A DNA stretch of 64,000 bases from contig JAQFVV010000030.1 of assembly GCA_028023455.1 (NCBI GenBank), positions 7,088,501 through 7,152,500 of the forward strand. The letters run 5' to 3'. The notes beneath the pieces are model-generated. The model saw nothing but the letters and a program-made list of their open reading frames with translations. It did no database searches and had not been told where the DNA came from. Numbering within the stretch: position 1 is the first letter of the stretch; each line of letters begins with the position of its first letter. Positions 1-11,470 of this stretch are shown one piece after another. Both the position numbers and the translations under genes were made by a program. Source of the stretch: Epiperipatus broadwayi. Taxonomy: Eukaryota > Onychophora > Udeonychophora > Euonychophora > Peripatidae.

Positions 1-445
1 TTATTGTCCATATTAATAATGATTCATTGGCCAGTAAGTTGCGCATTTCTATAATTGTTCAGGAGCACATACAGGTATATCATCGACATATCTTTCATAT
101 ATTATATTCTGATCTTTCTTCTGCTGGCCATGCATTTGCCATTCTGTAGTATTCATTATCACATTTTTCTGTTATGTCTTGTTTATGCAGTTAAGTACTT
201 CTACAATAAATAAGCTTTTTTGTTGATTATATCTGCTTTTATGTAGTAAGTTTTTTATGATGTGTATATATGTTTTTCAGGTATTGACCCATATAGTGTG
301 ATTATGTCTAGTGAGGCCAGTTTGAATTCATCCTTAATGTGTGCATTTTTTATGGATTGAACTAGTTTGAAGAATGATTTGATTATATATCTTCCAAATC
401 CTAAATGATTCTTTAGCCACTCTGCTATTGTACTTTGTTCCTGTA
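1..445 (-). pseudogene. Penelope-like element RT fragment (left arm of palindrome)
   Basis: Read on the minus strand from about 440 towards 1, this encodes part of a Penelope-like reverse transcriptase. An open stretch starts with STIAEWLKNHLGFG and reaches the motif A region FKLASLDIITLYGSIP (near 270-330). After frame breaks comes a degenerate motif B-like stretch (EYYRMANAWP), then ERYVDDIPVCAPEQ near 50-110, which carries the RYVDD catalytic motif typical of the family. In an intact element this enzyme copies RNA into DNA at the insertion site. Stops and frameshifts make it non-functional. It is mirrored by the copy at 524-1060. The window edge cuts its 3' side. RT assignment is firm; the subfamily is not determined. 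Confidence 0.7.
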
Positions 446-523
446 ATAATATGCACTTTCAAAGTGGACCATTAATTGGAGGGGGTAATTTTCTTTATGT
501 TGTTTAACTACCTCCTGTGATTA

Positions 524-1060
524 ATGGTAGACGTTGGAAACACTTATTCTTACAGAGCCACAAGTACAATAGCAGAATGGCTAAAGATCCATTTAAAGAT
601 TTGGAAAAGATCCAACCAAATCATCCTTCAAGCTCATTCAATTCATAAAAAATGTACACATTCAGGAGGAATACAAACTGGTCTCATTAGACATAATCGA
701 AATATATGGATCAGTACTGTGAAAAACTTCTATAATTATCATAAAAACCTACTTGATAAAAGTGGATATAATCTACAAAAAGCCTGTTTATTGAAGATGT
801 ATTTAACTGGATCGACATGGGCATAACATCAAAATTTGATAATGGATACTAGAGATTGGAAAATGCAAGGCTAATGTGACTATCTACCAGTGGAATTATA
901 TGCAGCCTAACATTAGTAAATGCTGAAAAGAAAGTAATAACAGGATTTATAGAGAAAGATTAGAATATAATATATTAAAGATACTTCGATGATGTTCTTG
1001 TATGTGTACCTGAACAAACAATTATAGAAATGCGCATTCAATTATCACCCAGATGGAATA
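524..1060 (+). pseudogene. Penelope-like element RT fragment (right arm of palindrome)
   Basis: This is the plus-strand mirror of the fragment at 1-445. Summing frames, the homologous pieces come in the same order: STIAEWLKIHLK near 565, EEYKLVSLDIIEIYGSV near 670-720 (motif A), and a catalytic box near 985-1015 reading RYFDD, then VLVCVPEQTIIE. The Val of RYVDD is replaced by Phe if the frame is restored by inspection. At least two frameshifts and several stops break it. No GIY-YIG domain follows before the recognisable sequence fades near 1060. Confidence 0.68.
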
Positions 1061-1062
1061 TT

Positions 1063-1955
1063 TAAATCAACTGATTTACATGATATGAATAATCAAGGTG
1101 GATTATAAATAAAGCAGCAACACAAGGAAATTTGTTTTGGTACTCATCACTGAAAGTGCACTCAGTTAAATAAAAGAAATAAATAAAACCGGTTTCACGA
1201 AGTATATGCACATACTCATACAAAAGAATTACATATATAACGAAGGGAAAATTAATATATATATAAATAATATTTGTTAACTCAGATGCCTTTTTGAATT
1301 TTGGGAATTTTTTGGAAGATGCTATTTTTATAATTTGTTTGCATGATGCGTTAAAATAAAAATTTTTTATAAAGCTCATATTCTGTATATAATAAGACTG
1401 AGAAAATTCAGTCATTAACATAAAATAAAATAAAAAGAATTTATGAACTTTTTAAAGTTATTAATTTTAAATTTATTTATAAATTGCGAATTTTGATATA
1501 TAAGTTTTAAAATAGGAATATGTTAATAAATTTATCATAATATTCCTAAAAAATTATGCTTGAAATAACATATAAAAATTCATAATTATCATATTTGTTT
1601 TGTTTTTTAAATGGAAATGTTTTGGTATTTGTTTTTAATTTAATATTTATCTATAAAAACTTTTTGATTAAAAACATCTTTCTTTTTTAACAAAATAAAT
1701 ATTAGATTGTATAATAATTTTTCAAATATTTATTTAATAAATAATATTGAGAAATTATACTTTGAAAATGCAAAATACATTAATAGTGCATTTAAATAAT
1801 TTATACACACACACGCACAGTTTGTTAAAATGAGCTAATTGATTGTAAAAAAAACTTATGTGATTGGATTGACATAGTTTTCAATAAAAGAAGTAATTAA
1901 TTCCAGGTAAAACAATTCAGAAATCTATTGCCTCCTCATATAATATTAATTATTT
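1063..1955. other. AT-rich spacer, nothing recognised
   Basis: Very AT-rich with A/T homopolymers and a short CA run near 1805-1818. I see no coding signature on either strand; the 119-codon minus-strand open frame at 1062-1421 has low-complexity composition and no family resemblance. Confidence 0.5.
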
Positions 1956-1959
1956 TTAT

Positions 1960-2760
1960 AACTACTTTCATGACATTGATTTGTTATATGGAAATTTTCC
2001 ACAGAGTCCTTCTTGGTAAATTATGTAATGCATTGTAGGACAGTTAATTTTATTTTTTTTCAATATTCTACAAAGACTGCTTCTGGTCACCTTCATAGCC
2101 TCATCTCTTATAGATGCTGGAATGATTACAGAATCCTCTAGGTTCATAACAGTTCTGAATTTCTTTGAAAATATCAATACCTTTAGTAACTCCATATAAA
2201 GAGTTCTTCATTAATGGTAAAGTCCTCTTGAATAAAAGTTGACTTATGTCTGCTTTCATCCATATGTAATGAAAAATATATTTTACTATTAAATTATAGT
2301 TTTTTTGAAAGATATTGATCTATGTGTTTAATGCATTTTGTAATGGTCTATTAAGATAATTCCACTATTTAAAATTTCTGAGTCAATTTTGGTTCATTAA
2401 ATTGTTTTGCCATTTCAACTCCACATTCCTTTACTAACACATCACTAAAAGATTTTTTTCTTTCACTAACTCCATTGCTACTTTGCACATTGCAGAAAGA
2501 TTAGAACTTTATACAGTGCTATGTTTTTCAAAATAACTGGTTGGATACATCAATTTCTTTTTATAATCTGTATTAATTCTCCATTATACATCTCAAATGT
2601 GTTACTGTGTAATATAATATAGTATTGTTTAACATTGTATTCTTCAGGCATTAATAAAACTTGCACACTCACATGACATTGAATGCTATTTTTGTTTTTT
2701 GTAATCAAATAATCTGATTCCCATTGGTTTGATTGCTCTCTTTTCATTCTCTATTTATCT
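1960..2760 (-). pseudogene. hAT transposase relic, GTF2IRD2-like
   Basis: Minus-strand remnant of the N-terminal half of a hAT transposase of the type also found in the GTF2IRD2 C-terminal region. Reading from 2747: an N-terminal zinc-finger-like segment with WESDYLIT, SIQCHV and EEYNVKQYYIILHSNTF (compare the Cys/His pattern of the family), then a VKEKN segment near 2450, then a DES box (HMDES) near 2260, a TINEELFIW segment, a TKGIDIFKKF-like piece and finally NCPTMHYIIYQEGLCGK, matching the family's HCIIHQEALCGK-type block. Several frameshifts and stops. The C-terminal dimerisation region is not found. Terminal inverted repeats were not identified. Confidence 0.6.
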
Positions 2761-2764
2761 TATT

Positions 2765-3570
2765 AGGCTCCATTGTTTGATATGATATGCTAGATTACAC
2801 AAGAATAAATCGCAATATATATTTGAGTAACAGTAACACAACCTCAATAAGCAAACAGACAAACTATAACTGAACAGAACTAATTCACACTAATTGCACA
2901 CATGTTTACCATGAATGCTTGGAGCATGCGCATTAGATCAAAATAAAAGGTTACTTCTTTGATACTTTTATATTTGAAAAATATGTGGGTCTACGGTAAT
3001 GTAAAAATTGCAGATAATAGTATCTAAATCAAGATCATCGATTAGTGGTAGAATTAAAATATCTAAAACATTCAAATCAAATTATGTTTTTATTCAAAAA
3101 AAAATCAAAACTTCTAGTTGGATTAAAAAAAACTTAATACACATATATCTATTTAAATATTATATATATAGTAAATGAAACAATGACTTATTTATGATTA
3201 AAATAACTATATTTATTTAATAAAATTAGGATTATACATTTACTAGTAACTTATGGCACAAAATAAATATCCATAAATATTTAAAATCTTTATTATTTAA
3301 GATTTTATACTAAGATTTTAACAGTAGTTAAAGTTACAAGACCACTTATATTTATCATAATAAAGAAAAAAATTGGGAATATATATGTTGGCTTTCTGCA
3401 TCCATCATGATTTCAGTGCAATATTTTTTCACATGGATAGTTTTTTAAATTTTAATTTGAATCAAGAAATATATAATGTGTATATCTTTTTTATATATAC
3501 ACACACATATTTTATAATTAATTTTTTTTTAATTTAATAATATTTTAGTAATTAATTTTCATAAATTCTC
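2765..3570. other. AT-rich spacer, nothing recognised
   Basis: A/T-dominated sequence with TA runs near 3160 and a short CA/TA repeat near 3495-3510. No coding or RNA signal seen. Confidence 0.5.
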
Positions 3571-3572
3571 AT

Positions 3573-3694
3573 TAATATGTGCGTGAAAATGCGAAGGTAG
3601 GGACCTCTACAGGTCTTAACCACAAGCTTCCAATGCGTAAGCTTGTAGTTAAGACCTGTAGAGGTCCCTACCTTCACATTTTCACGTGCATATT
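3573..3694. repeat. Near-perfect foldback repeat (hairpin)
   Basis: Arms of about 55 bp are almost perfectly complementary. The left arm includes GGGACCTCTACAGGTCTTAA and the right arm TTAAGACCTGTAGAGGTCCC, with a spacer of only about 8 bp. Outer parts read GTGCGTGAAAATGCGAAGG and CCTTCACATTTTCACGTGC. G+C is well above the flanks. Best read as a small foldback or MITE-like element; no coding capacity. Confidence 0.8.
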
Positions 3695-4188
3695 CTTGAG
3701 GTTTACAGTCTTAATAAATATTACTTACGTAATCATGTGTGTTAAATAAATTTATAATTATAAATTCTCATTATAAATAATATTATATACACAAAATAAT
3801 TTGATAATTTGCCCAAAACATTTTTTTTATTCCGTCTCAAACAACTTTCATTTCAATTTTTTTTTTTTTTTTTACATTTCAGAATCAAAAAAACAAAACA
3901 AAACCAGTACCCATTTTTTTTTCTATGGGTAATAACTTTAATTCTTCAATAAATTAGCTTTAACTACATTAAACTTCCTCATATTAAATAGAAGCAAGAG
4001 TCAAAAAATTAAAAATAAAATTGTTAGTAAAAAACTATACTTTTATTTAATCAATATTAATCTAATCTTTTTAAAACATATATAAATTGCTGTGATATAA
4101 AAAATATTTATGCCCTTTTTTGTAAATAATAAGTTTGGAATTATTTGAATTATAAATCTGATTTATATATATGTATTTTAATAAATAG

Positions 4189-4690
4189 TTTATTATTTAT
4201 ATAGTGCAGATTATAAAGAAGGGGCAAACCTCCAGTCATGCGCTTTTACGAATTTACATGCTGTCTGCGAGTATTAGTTTAAAAAGTGTAAGTATACGCT
4301 TATGCTTAAAGCGTATCTATATATAAGCCAATCGTTGCTCTCCGTGCTGAAATCGGGACTTCAATCTATTGTGTGACTGAATTATAAATTATTAATTGAA
4401 TTGTACAAAACTATTCATTATATAGCAGGGGTTAAAAATGAGATTTTATATCCTGCTATAGAATGAATAGATTTGTACAATTCAATTAATAATTTATAAC
4501 TCAGGCACACAATAGATTGAAGCCCTGATTTCAGCTCATTGAGCAACGATTGGCTTATATATAGATAAGTTCTAAGCATAAGCATACTCTTATGCCTTTC
4601 AAGTGCATGTAAATTTGTAAAAATGCATTACCAGAGGTTTGTTCCTTCTTTATAATATTACATACACAGTCTGCACTATATAAATAATAG
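4189..4690. repeat. Long inverted repeat, about 235 bp arms
   Basis: Outer ends TATTATTTATATAGTGCAGA and TCTGCACTATATAAATAATA are complementary, and the arms stay alignable to a centre near 4440 (TTAAAAATGAGATTTTATATC). Recognisable blocks inside each arm are AAGCCAATCGTTG with CAACGATTGGCTT, and CAATCTATTGTGTG with CACACAATAGATTG. No ORF. A non-autonomous foldback element is the simplest reading. Confidence 0.8.
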
Positions 4691-4734
4691 GCTATTATTA
4701 TTACAATGAATTCAAAATTTACTATAAATTTCTA

Positions 4735-5130
4735 ATCGCAGGTGGTTAAAAATGAGATTCTATCTCTCTCCTCCTATAGGATGAATAAGTTTGTGCAATT
4801 CAGTTAATAATTTATAATTCAGGAACACAATAGATTGAAGGCCGATTCAGCATGGTGGGCAAGGGTTGGCTTATATATAGTTAAGCTGTAAGCATAAGCA
4901 TATACTTATGTTTTTTAAAATCAATGTTCATGGGCGGATGCATGTAAATTCATAAAAGTGCATGACTGGAGATTTTTTTTTTCTTCATATGTCATAGCAT
5001 CTGCCGGGATGCGAACCCGCAACAACCGTTTGCAACCAACTGCTTGTTTGCAAGGCGGCTGTGCTAACCTCTCTGCTAATAATGCTTGACATGACTGGAG
5101 ATTTGTTCCTTCTTTATAGTATGTATATTT
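4735..5130 (+). repeat. Third arm of the 4189-4690 foldback family
   Basis: Repeats the right arm of the preceding inverted repeat in the same order: GGTTAAAAATGAGATTCTAT, AACACAATAGATTGAAGG, TTGGCTTATATATAG, AAGCATAAGCATA, and TTTGTTCCTTCTTTATA at its end. It is interrupted near its end by a SINE at 4976-5090. Only one arm is present, so it is either a half element or the product of unequal exchange. Confidence 0.7.
4976..5090 (-). mobile_element. tRNA-derived SINE (family S1) with target duplication
   Basis: Minus-strand SINE. From its 5' end it reads GTCAAGCATTATTAGCAGAG, a box A-like GAGAGGTTAGCACAGC, a box B-like GCGGGTTCGCATCCCGG, the tail GATGCTATGACATATGAAG and an A-run. It is flanked by the 14-bp direct repeat ATGACTGGAGATTT at 4962-4975 and 5091-5104, a clear target-site duplication. 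The insertion split a foldback arm, so it is younger than that arm. Related copies lie near 36.2, 43.8, 48.5, 55.4 and 60.5 kb. Confidence 0.82.
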
Positions 5131-5134
5131 TAAT

Positions 5135-5925
5135 AAATAATTATTAAAATATTTTGTTTATAGTTTTCAGTAGTTCCATTCTATTTTTTTTTCAATATCT
5201 ATCATTTATTTTCTTGTGCCTCTTGAAAAACAATGATTTAATAGTTATGTATACAAACATTTAACAGTTGATTACTTACACACGAATGGGAAAATTTTAC
5301 ATGTACATATGAAAATCAAGGTTTCCATATTTTCTTTATGCTTTGTATATATATGTAGAGCTATGTATTGTAATTTGATTATTTTATAATATATTTTGAA
5401 TGAATATAAATACTGTCCGTGTGTATATATTTTCAAGTGTTATTGTTAATATTCAGATGTATGGAGATTATATGCGATTATTGAAATTAATCTTTTGCAG
5501 GAATGATTTAAATGGTGATAAACATTTTTCAATGTAAAATGCAGACCAATCTTTCACAGAGCATATATATATAATCTCATACGCATGTGATTATTAATTG
5601 AAAATTTAATCTGGCACTTTTTATATTTGCTAAGATATGTAAGGCTGCGGTAAAGAAATTGTTTTTATCTTGCAAAGTCTTTGGTGTATGAAATTTTTTT
5701 AGATTTGATATTTAATTATGGCCTTGTGCTGATAAAATTCATGTCATAAAATAAATAAATTGCAAAATATTTATTAATATTTTAGAAATTATGATTGCGG
5801 TTTTAGTGTGGTTATGCATGTTCAAATCCCCAGAACAATTTACAAATGAGAGAGATTAGTCTGTTTCATTATGGTGAACAGCAGTTTATCAATATATAAG
5901 TCCTGCCTGCAAGAGAGTACTGAGG
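5135..5925. other. Spacer, nothing recognised
   Basis: AT-rich, with TATATA tracts near 5345 and 5565. No coding match, no convincing RNA gene. Confidence 0.45.
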
Positions 5926-5929
5926 TTCT

Positions 5930-7316
5930 TTTGATCATCATTTTCAACTACTATCGATCCACTGCAGGATGAAGGTCTCTTCAAGTTCAATCCATCTTCT
6001 CTAGTCTCTAATCTTTCTTTTCCACATCACCCCAGCACACCTCATTATTTCATCCATCCATCTCACGTGTGATCTTTTTCTAGGTCTTTTAAATCTCTTG
6101 GAATCCCGTTTAAGATTTCAACTGTCCTTCTATTATTGTCTCTTCTAGCAATATGTCCAGCCTAACTCCAGTCTCTTAATTCTTTCAATGATGTCAGTAA
6201 CATCTGTTTGTTCTCTCATTCATGTATTTCATTTTTGATCTCTTTTTGTTATTCCTAATATGTATCTCTTTTTATACTTTGCTGTGTGATCTGAAATCTC
6301 TGTATTCTCTTTTGTTAAGTGTCCACCTCTTGTATCCATAAGTAAGAATTTGGAAAACACATTTATTAAAGACCTCCTTTTCAAACACATAGGCATATTT
6401 CCTTTTAATAGTAAGTTATTTCTACCAAAAGCATTATTCTATGATTAATTTCATCTATTGTGTTTTTATCTGTAAAAATAATTTGACTAAGGTACTTGTA
6501 CTTGTTAACTTCTAACTCATCATTATCAATTTTTATTTCCATCTTTTGAGAAAATGCATTGAACATTACTTTAGTTTTTTAATATTTGCTTTTAATCCTA
6601 CTTTTTTACTTTCATCTGATAACTCTTGCAATATTTCTTGATGCTCTAAAGCATTATATCTAGATGGTTTAAATAATTTACTTTTATTCACTTAGCTTTC
6701 CATTTTAATCCACAAAATACTTCTCGCAAAACTGCTGTAAAAAGTTATGGAAATATGGAGTCACCCTGTCATACATCTTTCTCAATTTTCATCTTCCTAA
6801 TATCATTATGTAATCTAATTGTTGCTGATGCATTTTTATAAGTATTCTTAAGAATATGATAATGCTTTAATCACTGAAGAAATGTTTATAGAATCAAATG
6901 CTTTTTCATAATCTATAAATCCAAAATATGATGGCAACTCATATTCATTGGTCCTTTCTATAACTTCTTTCAATATTTTGATGTGATTCACTGTACTAAA
7001 ACCACTTTTAAGTCCAGCTTTTTTTTTTTTGGTTGAGTAAAATTCAAAATTCACTGTAGAACGAGTTGTAATTGTTTTGACAAAATTTTTGTATTCAACT
7101 GATAAAAGACTGATAATTCTGTAATTTCTAATATCTTCTTTATCACTTTTTTTAAATATTAATATTAATACTACATTATTCCAATCATCTGGTACATCTT
7201 TATCATTTAGACATTTGGTATATAACTTTGCTAAAGTTTTTTCTATTTCTTTACCTGCTTCTTTTAAGATATTGATTATAATTTCATCATTACTGGGAGC
7301 TTTCCCCTTCATAAAT
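5930..7316 (-). pseudogene. RTE-like non-LTR retrotransposon, 3' part of RT
   Basis: Minus-strand LINE remnant. The open segment from 7312 to 6848 (154 codons) holds reverse-transcriptase fingers and palm: DVPDDWNNVVLILIFKKSDK, NYRIISLLSVEYKNFVKTI, AGLKSGFSTVNHI and motif A FIDYEKAFDSI. Downstream on the same strand, in broken frames, come a thumb and C-terminal region: ANIKKTK-like, EINHRI, VFNKCVFQILTYG and the arginine-rich REMDG block. The 3' end near 5930 is CCTGCAGTGGATCGATAG followed by a TGATGAT-type tail, typical of RTE elements. The YADD motif and endonuclease are not readable; the element is 5'-truncated and dead. A second copy of its 3' half lies at 43030-43742. Confidence 0.8.
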
Positions 7317-7319
7317 TAA

Positions 7320-8535
7320 TTAGACTGTTTTGAATTGTGGTTGGTAGGGTAGGTTGATTTTTTTTTTTTAATACCAAGATATTATTTTAATAATTGTATA
7401 TATATACTATATTTAATGTTTTCATGATTATATGATGTAAATAAAGTATTTTTGGGATTAAACCATGTATTATTAAGGATTAATTCCTAACATTTCACTT
7501 AAATAACACCTGGAAGTTTTTAAAGAAAAATTGTTAGATCTCAAGTAGTAACAAGATTGAGTGTGCAGTAGAGATTGAGCATGGAGTAATTGATTATTCA
7601 CATGTGGATCAACAAAATGTTTAACTATTAATTCATTTCAAGTTTATATTAGAAGAAAGAGATATAAGTTATCTCCACAAGGCTGGGATACTTTGTGCTT
7701 CATCAGCTTTATTTAAACCACTCGGTCTTTTTGACATTTCAATAGACTCCCTCATGGTTCTCACATTATACTTTTCTAAATTACAAGTATTTTAGCATTT
7801 ATTAAAATCAGGTTTGAGACCAATTTTTAACAAATGTGAAGTAAAAGCTGATGTATCTAACTTCTGATTGCAGACATTTCATGTTCCTTAATTCTGACTA
7901 ATTCATCTATTGGATTGACCTACATAGCTTTTTGAGCACTGTAAACATGGAATTTTATAAATATCCTGGTATTCCAGAAGTACTCTGTCTTTAGGTTGAG
8001 GGAAAAAATCATTTTTTTTTGCTAATGGAAAGGGTAGTTTTTATGTTAAAATCAGTGATTAATATAAGATAAAACCACTATAAATGAGTTAATCTTTTTT
8101 TTTTTAGTATCACTATTTTGCAAAATTTTATATATGATGTTTTTATAGTAATCAGTAGAAAGTAGAATATTTTGGTTCTATTTCTTGAGCAAGATGATCA
8201 ACAAACTACAAGCTCTCGTCAAAAGATTTTTTGCTACAGAAAATATTTGAGCAGGATGATGATGAGAATTGAAATTAAGATTACTGTGAAGTGCTACTGT
8301 ATATGGTTATTTTTTATTTATTTGTTGGTTTAATATTATTTAAAAAGAATGGTAAATGTTTTGAAAAGGAAAAAATGTTTGGTACTTGTGTATTTTCCTG
8401 TCTACTAAGATGGAAGCTCATATTTTCTTTTTACAGAATGTGTTACTTGTCAAATTAAAAATAATAATAATAACTTAAATTTAAAAAAAAAAAAAGTAAT
8501 GAATTCCAAGCATATCCATTAAGAAAGTTTATTAC
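7320..8535. other. Spacer with no assigned gene
   Basis: AT-rich with several A or T runs. A stretch near 7640-7990 is less biased and reads in places like degraded protein (for example ISYLHKAGILCASSALFKPL in frame +), but I could not tie it to a family with confidence. Confidence 0.4.
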
Positions 8536-8539
8536 ATTT

Positions 8540-8935
8540 TTTTTTTACTGTTATTCTAATGTGGAAATAACAAGGCATTATGAACATTGTTGTACTTTCA
8601 ATGTGAAGTTTTGTAGTAATAGAATATCCATTCGTAAAGGAAGGTGGTTCGAGGACTCCAAAATTCCATTTCTGACTGCATTCAGAATTATTTATAGCTG
8701 GAATAGAGATTTAATGTTCATTGAATGGAAAAAAGATAATTGAATTTTTCCAATAACACCATTGTCAAAATTGACAAAACTCTTTTTACCAAGAGTAAAA
8801 ATCAACAGAGGAAAATATTTTTACAACAATGTTTATTCAATGGTTTATGCTGAGAAACCAATGAGTGCTTCATTGCAACTCTTTCAGATAGAACAGCAGC
8901 TATTCTTATGGATGCGGTAAAACATTTGCCCTTAC
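8540..8935 (+). pseudogene. Merlin-type (IS1595/ISXO2-like) transposase relic
   Basis: Fragment of a DDE transposase of the Merlin superfamily. The 60-codon frame at 8561-8743 has the cysteine segment HCCTFNVKFCSN, then SIRKGRWFEDSKI and FRIIYSWNRD, matching the N-terminal RKGSWFxxSxL...IYxWxR block of ISXO2-like transposases. After a frameshift, 8755-8930 reads KIDKTLFTKSK, then KINRGKYFYNNV, MVYAEKPMSAS and QIEQQLFLW. This matches the family's EIDETLF..RKxNxGR...W..GG..R.T and D.RTAATL blocks. The catalytic Glu of EIDE is Lys and frames are broken, so it is inactive. No terminal inverted repeats located. Confidence 0.65.
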
Positions 8936-9185
8936 ATCTTTTTTCATTTTTTTTTATTAATAAGTTAAAACAAAAAATAATAATAATAAATAAAGTGTAA
9001 ATATTGTAAATAATTTTTCCAGAATTATTATTTTTTTTTGTTATGTAACAGTAATAAAAATTAAAATGTAAATATTAAATACACAGTTTCTAGCAACTAT
9101 GTTTTTGTAAAGATTTCTTGTAGTCCCTGAAACTGTATATTTATCAGAAATACAAGTTGCCATCTTTGTAGACAGGTTCCACATA

Positions 9186-9485
9186 AGTATTGTTTGCATA
9201 TAGTCTAAAAGAAATAAAATGTAAAAATATAACTTCTTTTAAACTAAGATTTCAGTTCTCTCATTATTATCAATCTCTATATACTATCAATATATTTCAT
9301 GAAAAGAACATTTGGTACTTGATAGTACATTACAGCTTGATAATAATGAGAGAATTGAAATCGTAGTAAAGCTTTTTTTTTTTTTTAAATATTCCTGAAG
9401 AATTGTTTTGAAAATTTAAAAGACATTGTATTTCCACACTTTATTTCTTTTACTTTTTTTCAGACTATATGCAAACAATCATTCA
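9186..9485. repeat. Imperfect foldback element, about 300 bp
   Basis: Outer ends ATTGTTTGCATATAGTCT (9190-9207) and AGACTATATGCAAACAAT (about 9463-9480) are exact complements. Inner arms TTCTCTCATTATTATCAA and TTGATAATAATGAGAGAA also pair. Arm alignment is interrupted by unequal A/T runs. No ORF; MITE-like. Confidence 0.75.
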
Positions 9486-10360
9486 AAATGATCAGAGTTA
9501 ATATTAAGTATATAAATCTAAGTCCGTGTTTTGTTTATAAGTATTTATTGTTTTTTTCTTTTTTTGTAATAATAAAATATCCATGTACAAACATGTAGAA
9601 CATTTAATTTGCATTAACATTGAAAACACAACACTTAAAATTAAAAAATATAAGAAAATTTCATAAACATTCTTACTTTTTATGTTGATTAGTGAGTGGT
9701 ACATGACCATTATTAACTGCTAATCTATAAATAGCAATAATAATAAAATGGACTCTCTTATTTTGTGCATATGAGCTAACTCAGGGATATAAAACATATG
9801 ATTATGAGGATTAATTATACTTATTTATTTTATTTTTTTTTTGCAATAGAAACTATGAAAATATTGAAAAAAATCCATTTTACTACATTGAACTCTTTAT
9901 TTATAAGAATAGTTTTAAAATAAAAATGTGTATTTAATTTTCAGCTTTATAATGGAATTTGTAGCAATGTGTGATCTTGTGTTTTTTTTTTAAATTTAGT
10001 TTTAAATAAATATTTGGATTTTATATAGTTAATATTCTTTTTAACTGATCATAGTTATAAAACTGAACTTTTATAAAAATTCAAAAGATTATCAGTTTTC
10101 ACAGGTGGAAATTTTCTCTAAGTTAGTATAATGATATCAGAAGTTTACTTTTCTACTTACATAAAGTTGAATAATTTCCAACGGTTAAAAAAATATTGTT
10201 GTATGTATCAGTTTCAGGTGTTTTTAAATATGTAATATTTACTTATATGCATTTATTTAGTATTAGAATTTGTGTTTGTCCACGTGTTCATTGTGTAATA
10301 TATATATATATATATAACTTTATAAATATTCAAGATGTATCATTATGTATATTTATTCAT
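9486..10360. other. AT-rich spacer, nothing recognised
   Basis: Includes a pure TA tract at about 10298-10314. No coding signal beyond low-complexity frames. Confidence 0.5.
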
Positions 10361-10654
10361 TTAGTACAATAGTCAGATATGTTTAAAAATATATAAATAC
10401 AAGCAACAAATATTACAAATTATAAAATTATCATAGAAAAGCCTTTTCCGGCAAATTATGTTTTTTGCCCTTTTCAATATGTCTCCACGATTTAAAGCAC
10501 ATACAGCGACGTCTATATCAATACATGAGAGAAGACAGATAAACAAATGGATATCCGACACGATCTATTATGTGATTTTTTTTCTTCTTTCTCAGTCCTA
10601 CTACAAAATTACTCTGTTATATATATTGAATTGATATATATCCACATATATTAA

Positions 10655-10980
10655 TTAATTAACTATCCATTCTTTATCCATTAACCACTTATTATTCAAC
10701 TTAATGGATGTTTTGTATATATTCATACAGTTGTTTTTATTATACATGATATAGTTTGTTTCATATATTTTATGTCTATTAACATTTTTAATATAATCAA
10801 GAACACTTATATTATCAATACAATTTATTTTATGTCCATACTGCAAATAATGAACATATAATGCAGATGTATCATCTTTCCTAGCAATAGCATCATTGTG
10901 TTCTTTAGCTCTTTCTCCCAATTGCTTTGACGTCTGGCCATAGTAAACCATATTTCAAAAATTACATCTAATTTTATAAA
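10655..10980 (-). pseudogene. PLE GIY-YIG endonuclease fragment (left arm)
   Basis: Minus-strand frame of 98 codons from 10951. It carries the second half of a GIY-YIG nuclease domain: MVYYGQTSKQLGERAKEH (the YxGxT element with the catalytic-type Arg), then YVHYLQYGHKI, DNISVLDYIKNVNRHKIYE and a C-terminal NKWLMDKEW. The family nicks DNA at the insertion site. The first GIY half is broken by a stop just upstream (10952-10976 region). Truncated at the palindrome centre; no RT domain. Confidence 0.78.
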
Positions 10981-11054
10981 CCATTCCTCTCTTATATTTT
11001 ATATCATCTTTCATCCTAAAATTAGTTAAAAATTATATAGATAAAAACATTAAT

Positions 11055-11470
11055 GTGGGATGGGCTAATAGCAAAAATTTAGATAAATTGATAACTAATT
11101 GTAGGATGAACGATGATATAAAATATAAGAGAGGAATGGTTTATAAAATTAGATGTAATTTTTGTAATATGGTTTACTATTGCCAGACGTCAAAGCAATT
11201 GGGAGAAAGAGCTAAAGAACACAATGATGCTATTGCTAGGAAAGATGATAGATCTGTGTTATATGTTCATTATTTGCAGTACGGACATAAAATAATTTGT
11301 ATTGATAATATAAGTGTTCTTGATTAGATTAAAAATGTTAATAGACGTAAAATATATGAAACAAACTATATCATGTATAATAAAAACAACTGTATGAATA
11401 TATACAAAACATCCATTAAGTTGAATAATAAGTGTTTAATGGATAAAGAATGGATAATTAATTAATTAAT
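11055..11470 (+). pseudogene. PLE GIY-YIG endonuclease fragment (right arm)
   Basis: Plus-strand copy of the left arm, complete for GIY-YIG: RGMVYKIRCNFCNMVYYCQT (G-x-VYKI ... VYY, here with Cys where the left arm has Gly), then KQLGERAKEHNDAIARKDD and YVHYLQYGHKI. A premature stop follows SVLD at 11325, after which the homologous reading IKNVNRRKIYETNYIMYNK continues to about 11460. The Gly-to-Cys change in the second motif and the stop argue for a dead copy. The two arms keep different inactivating changes. Confidence 0.8.

Larger units (their letters stand above)
1..1060. repeat. Head-to-head palindrome of two PLE fragments
   Basis: The two RT fragments form an imperfect palindrome centred near 497. 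Inner arms are visible as ACCATTAATTGGAGG (469-483) against CCTCCTGTGATTAATGGT (510-527). Both copies are 5'-truncated at almost the same point and transcribe away from each other. Confidence 0.65.

Noticed and set aside
7640-7990. BEL/Pao-like polyprotein fragment
   Set aside because: A single suggestive word (SALFKPLGLFD) without any supporting RT, RNase H or integrase motif.
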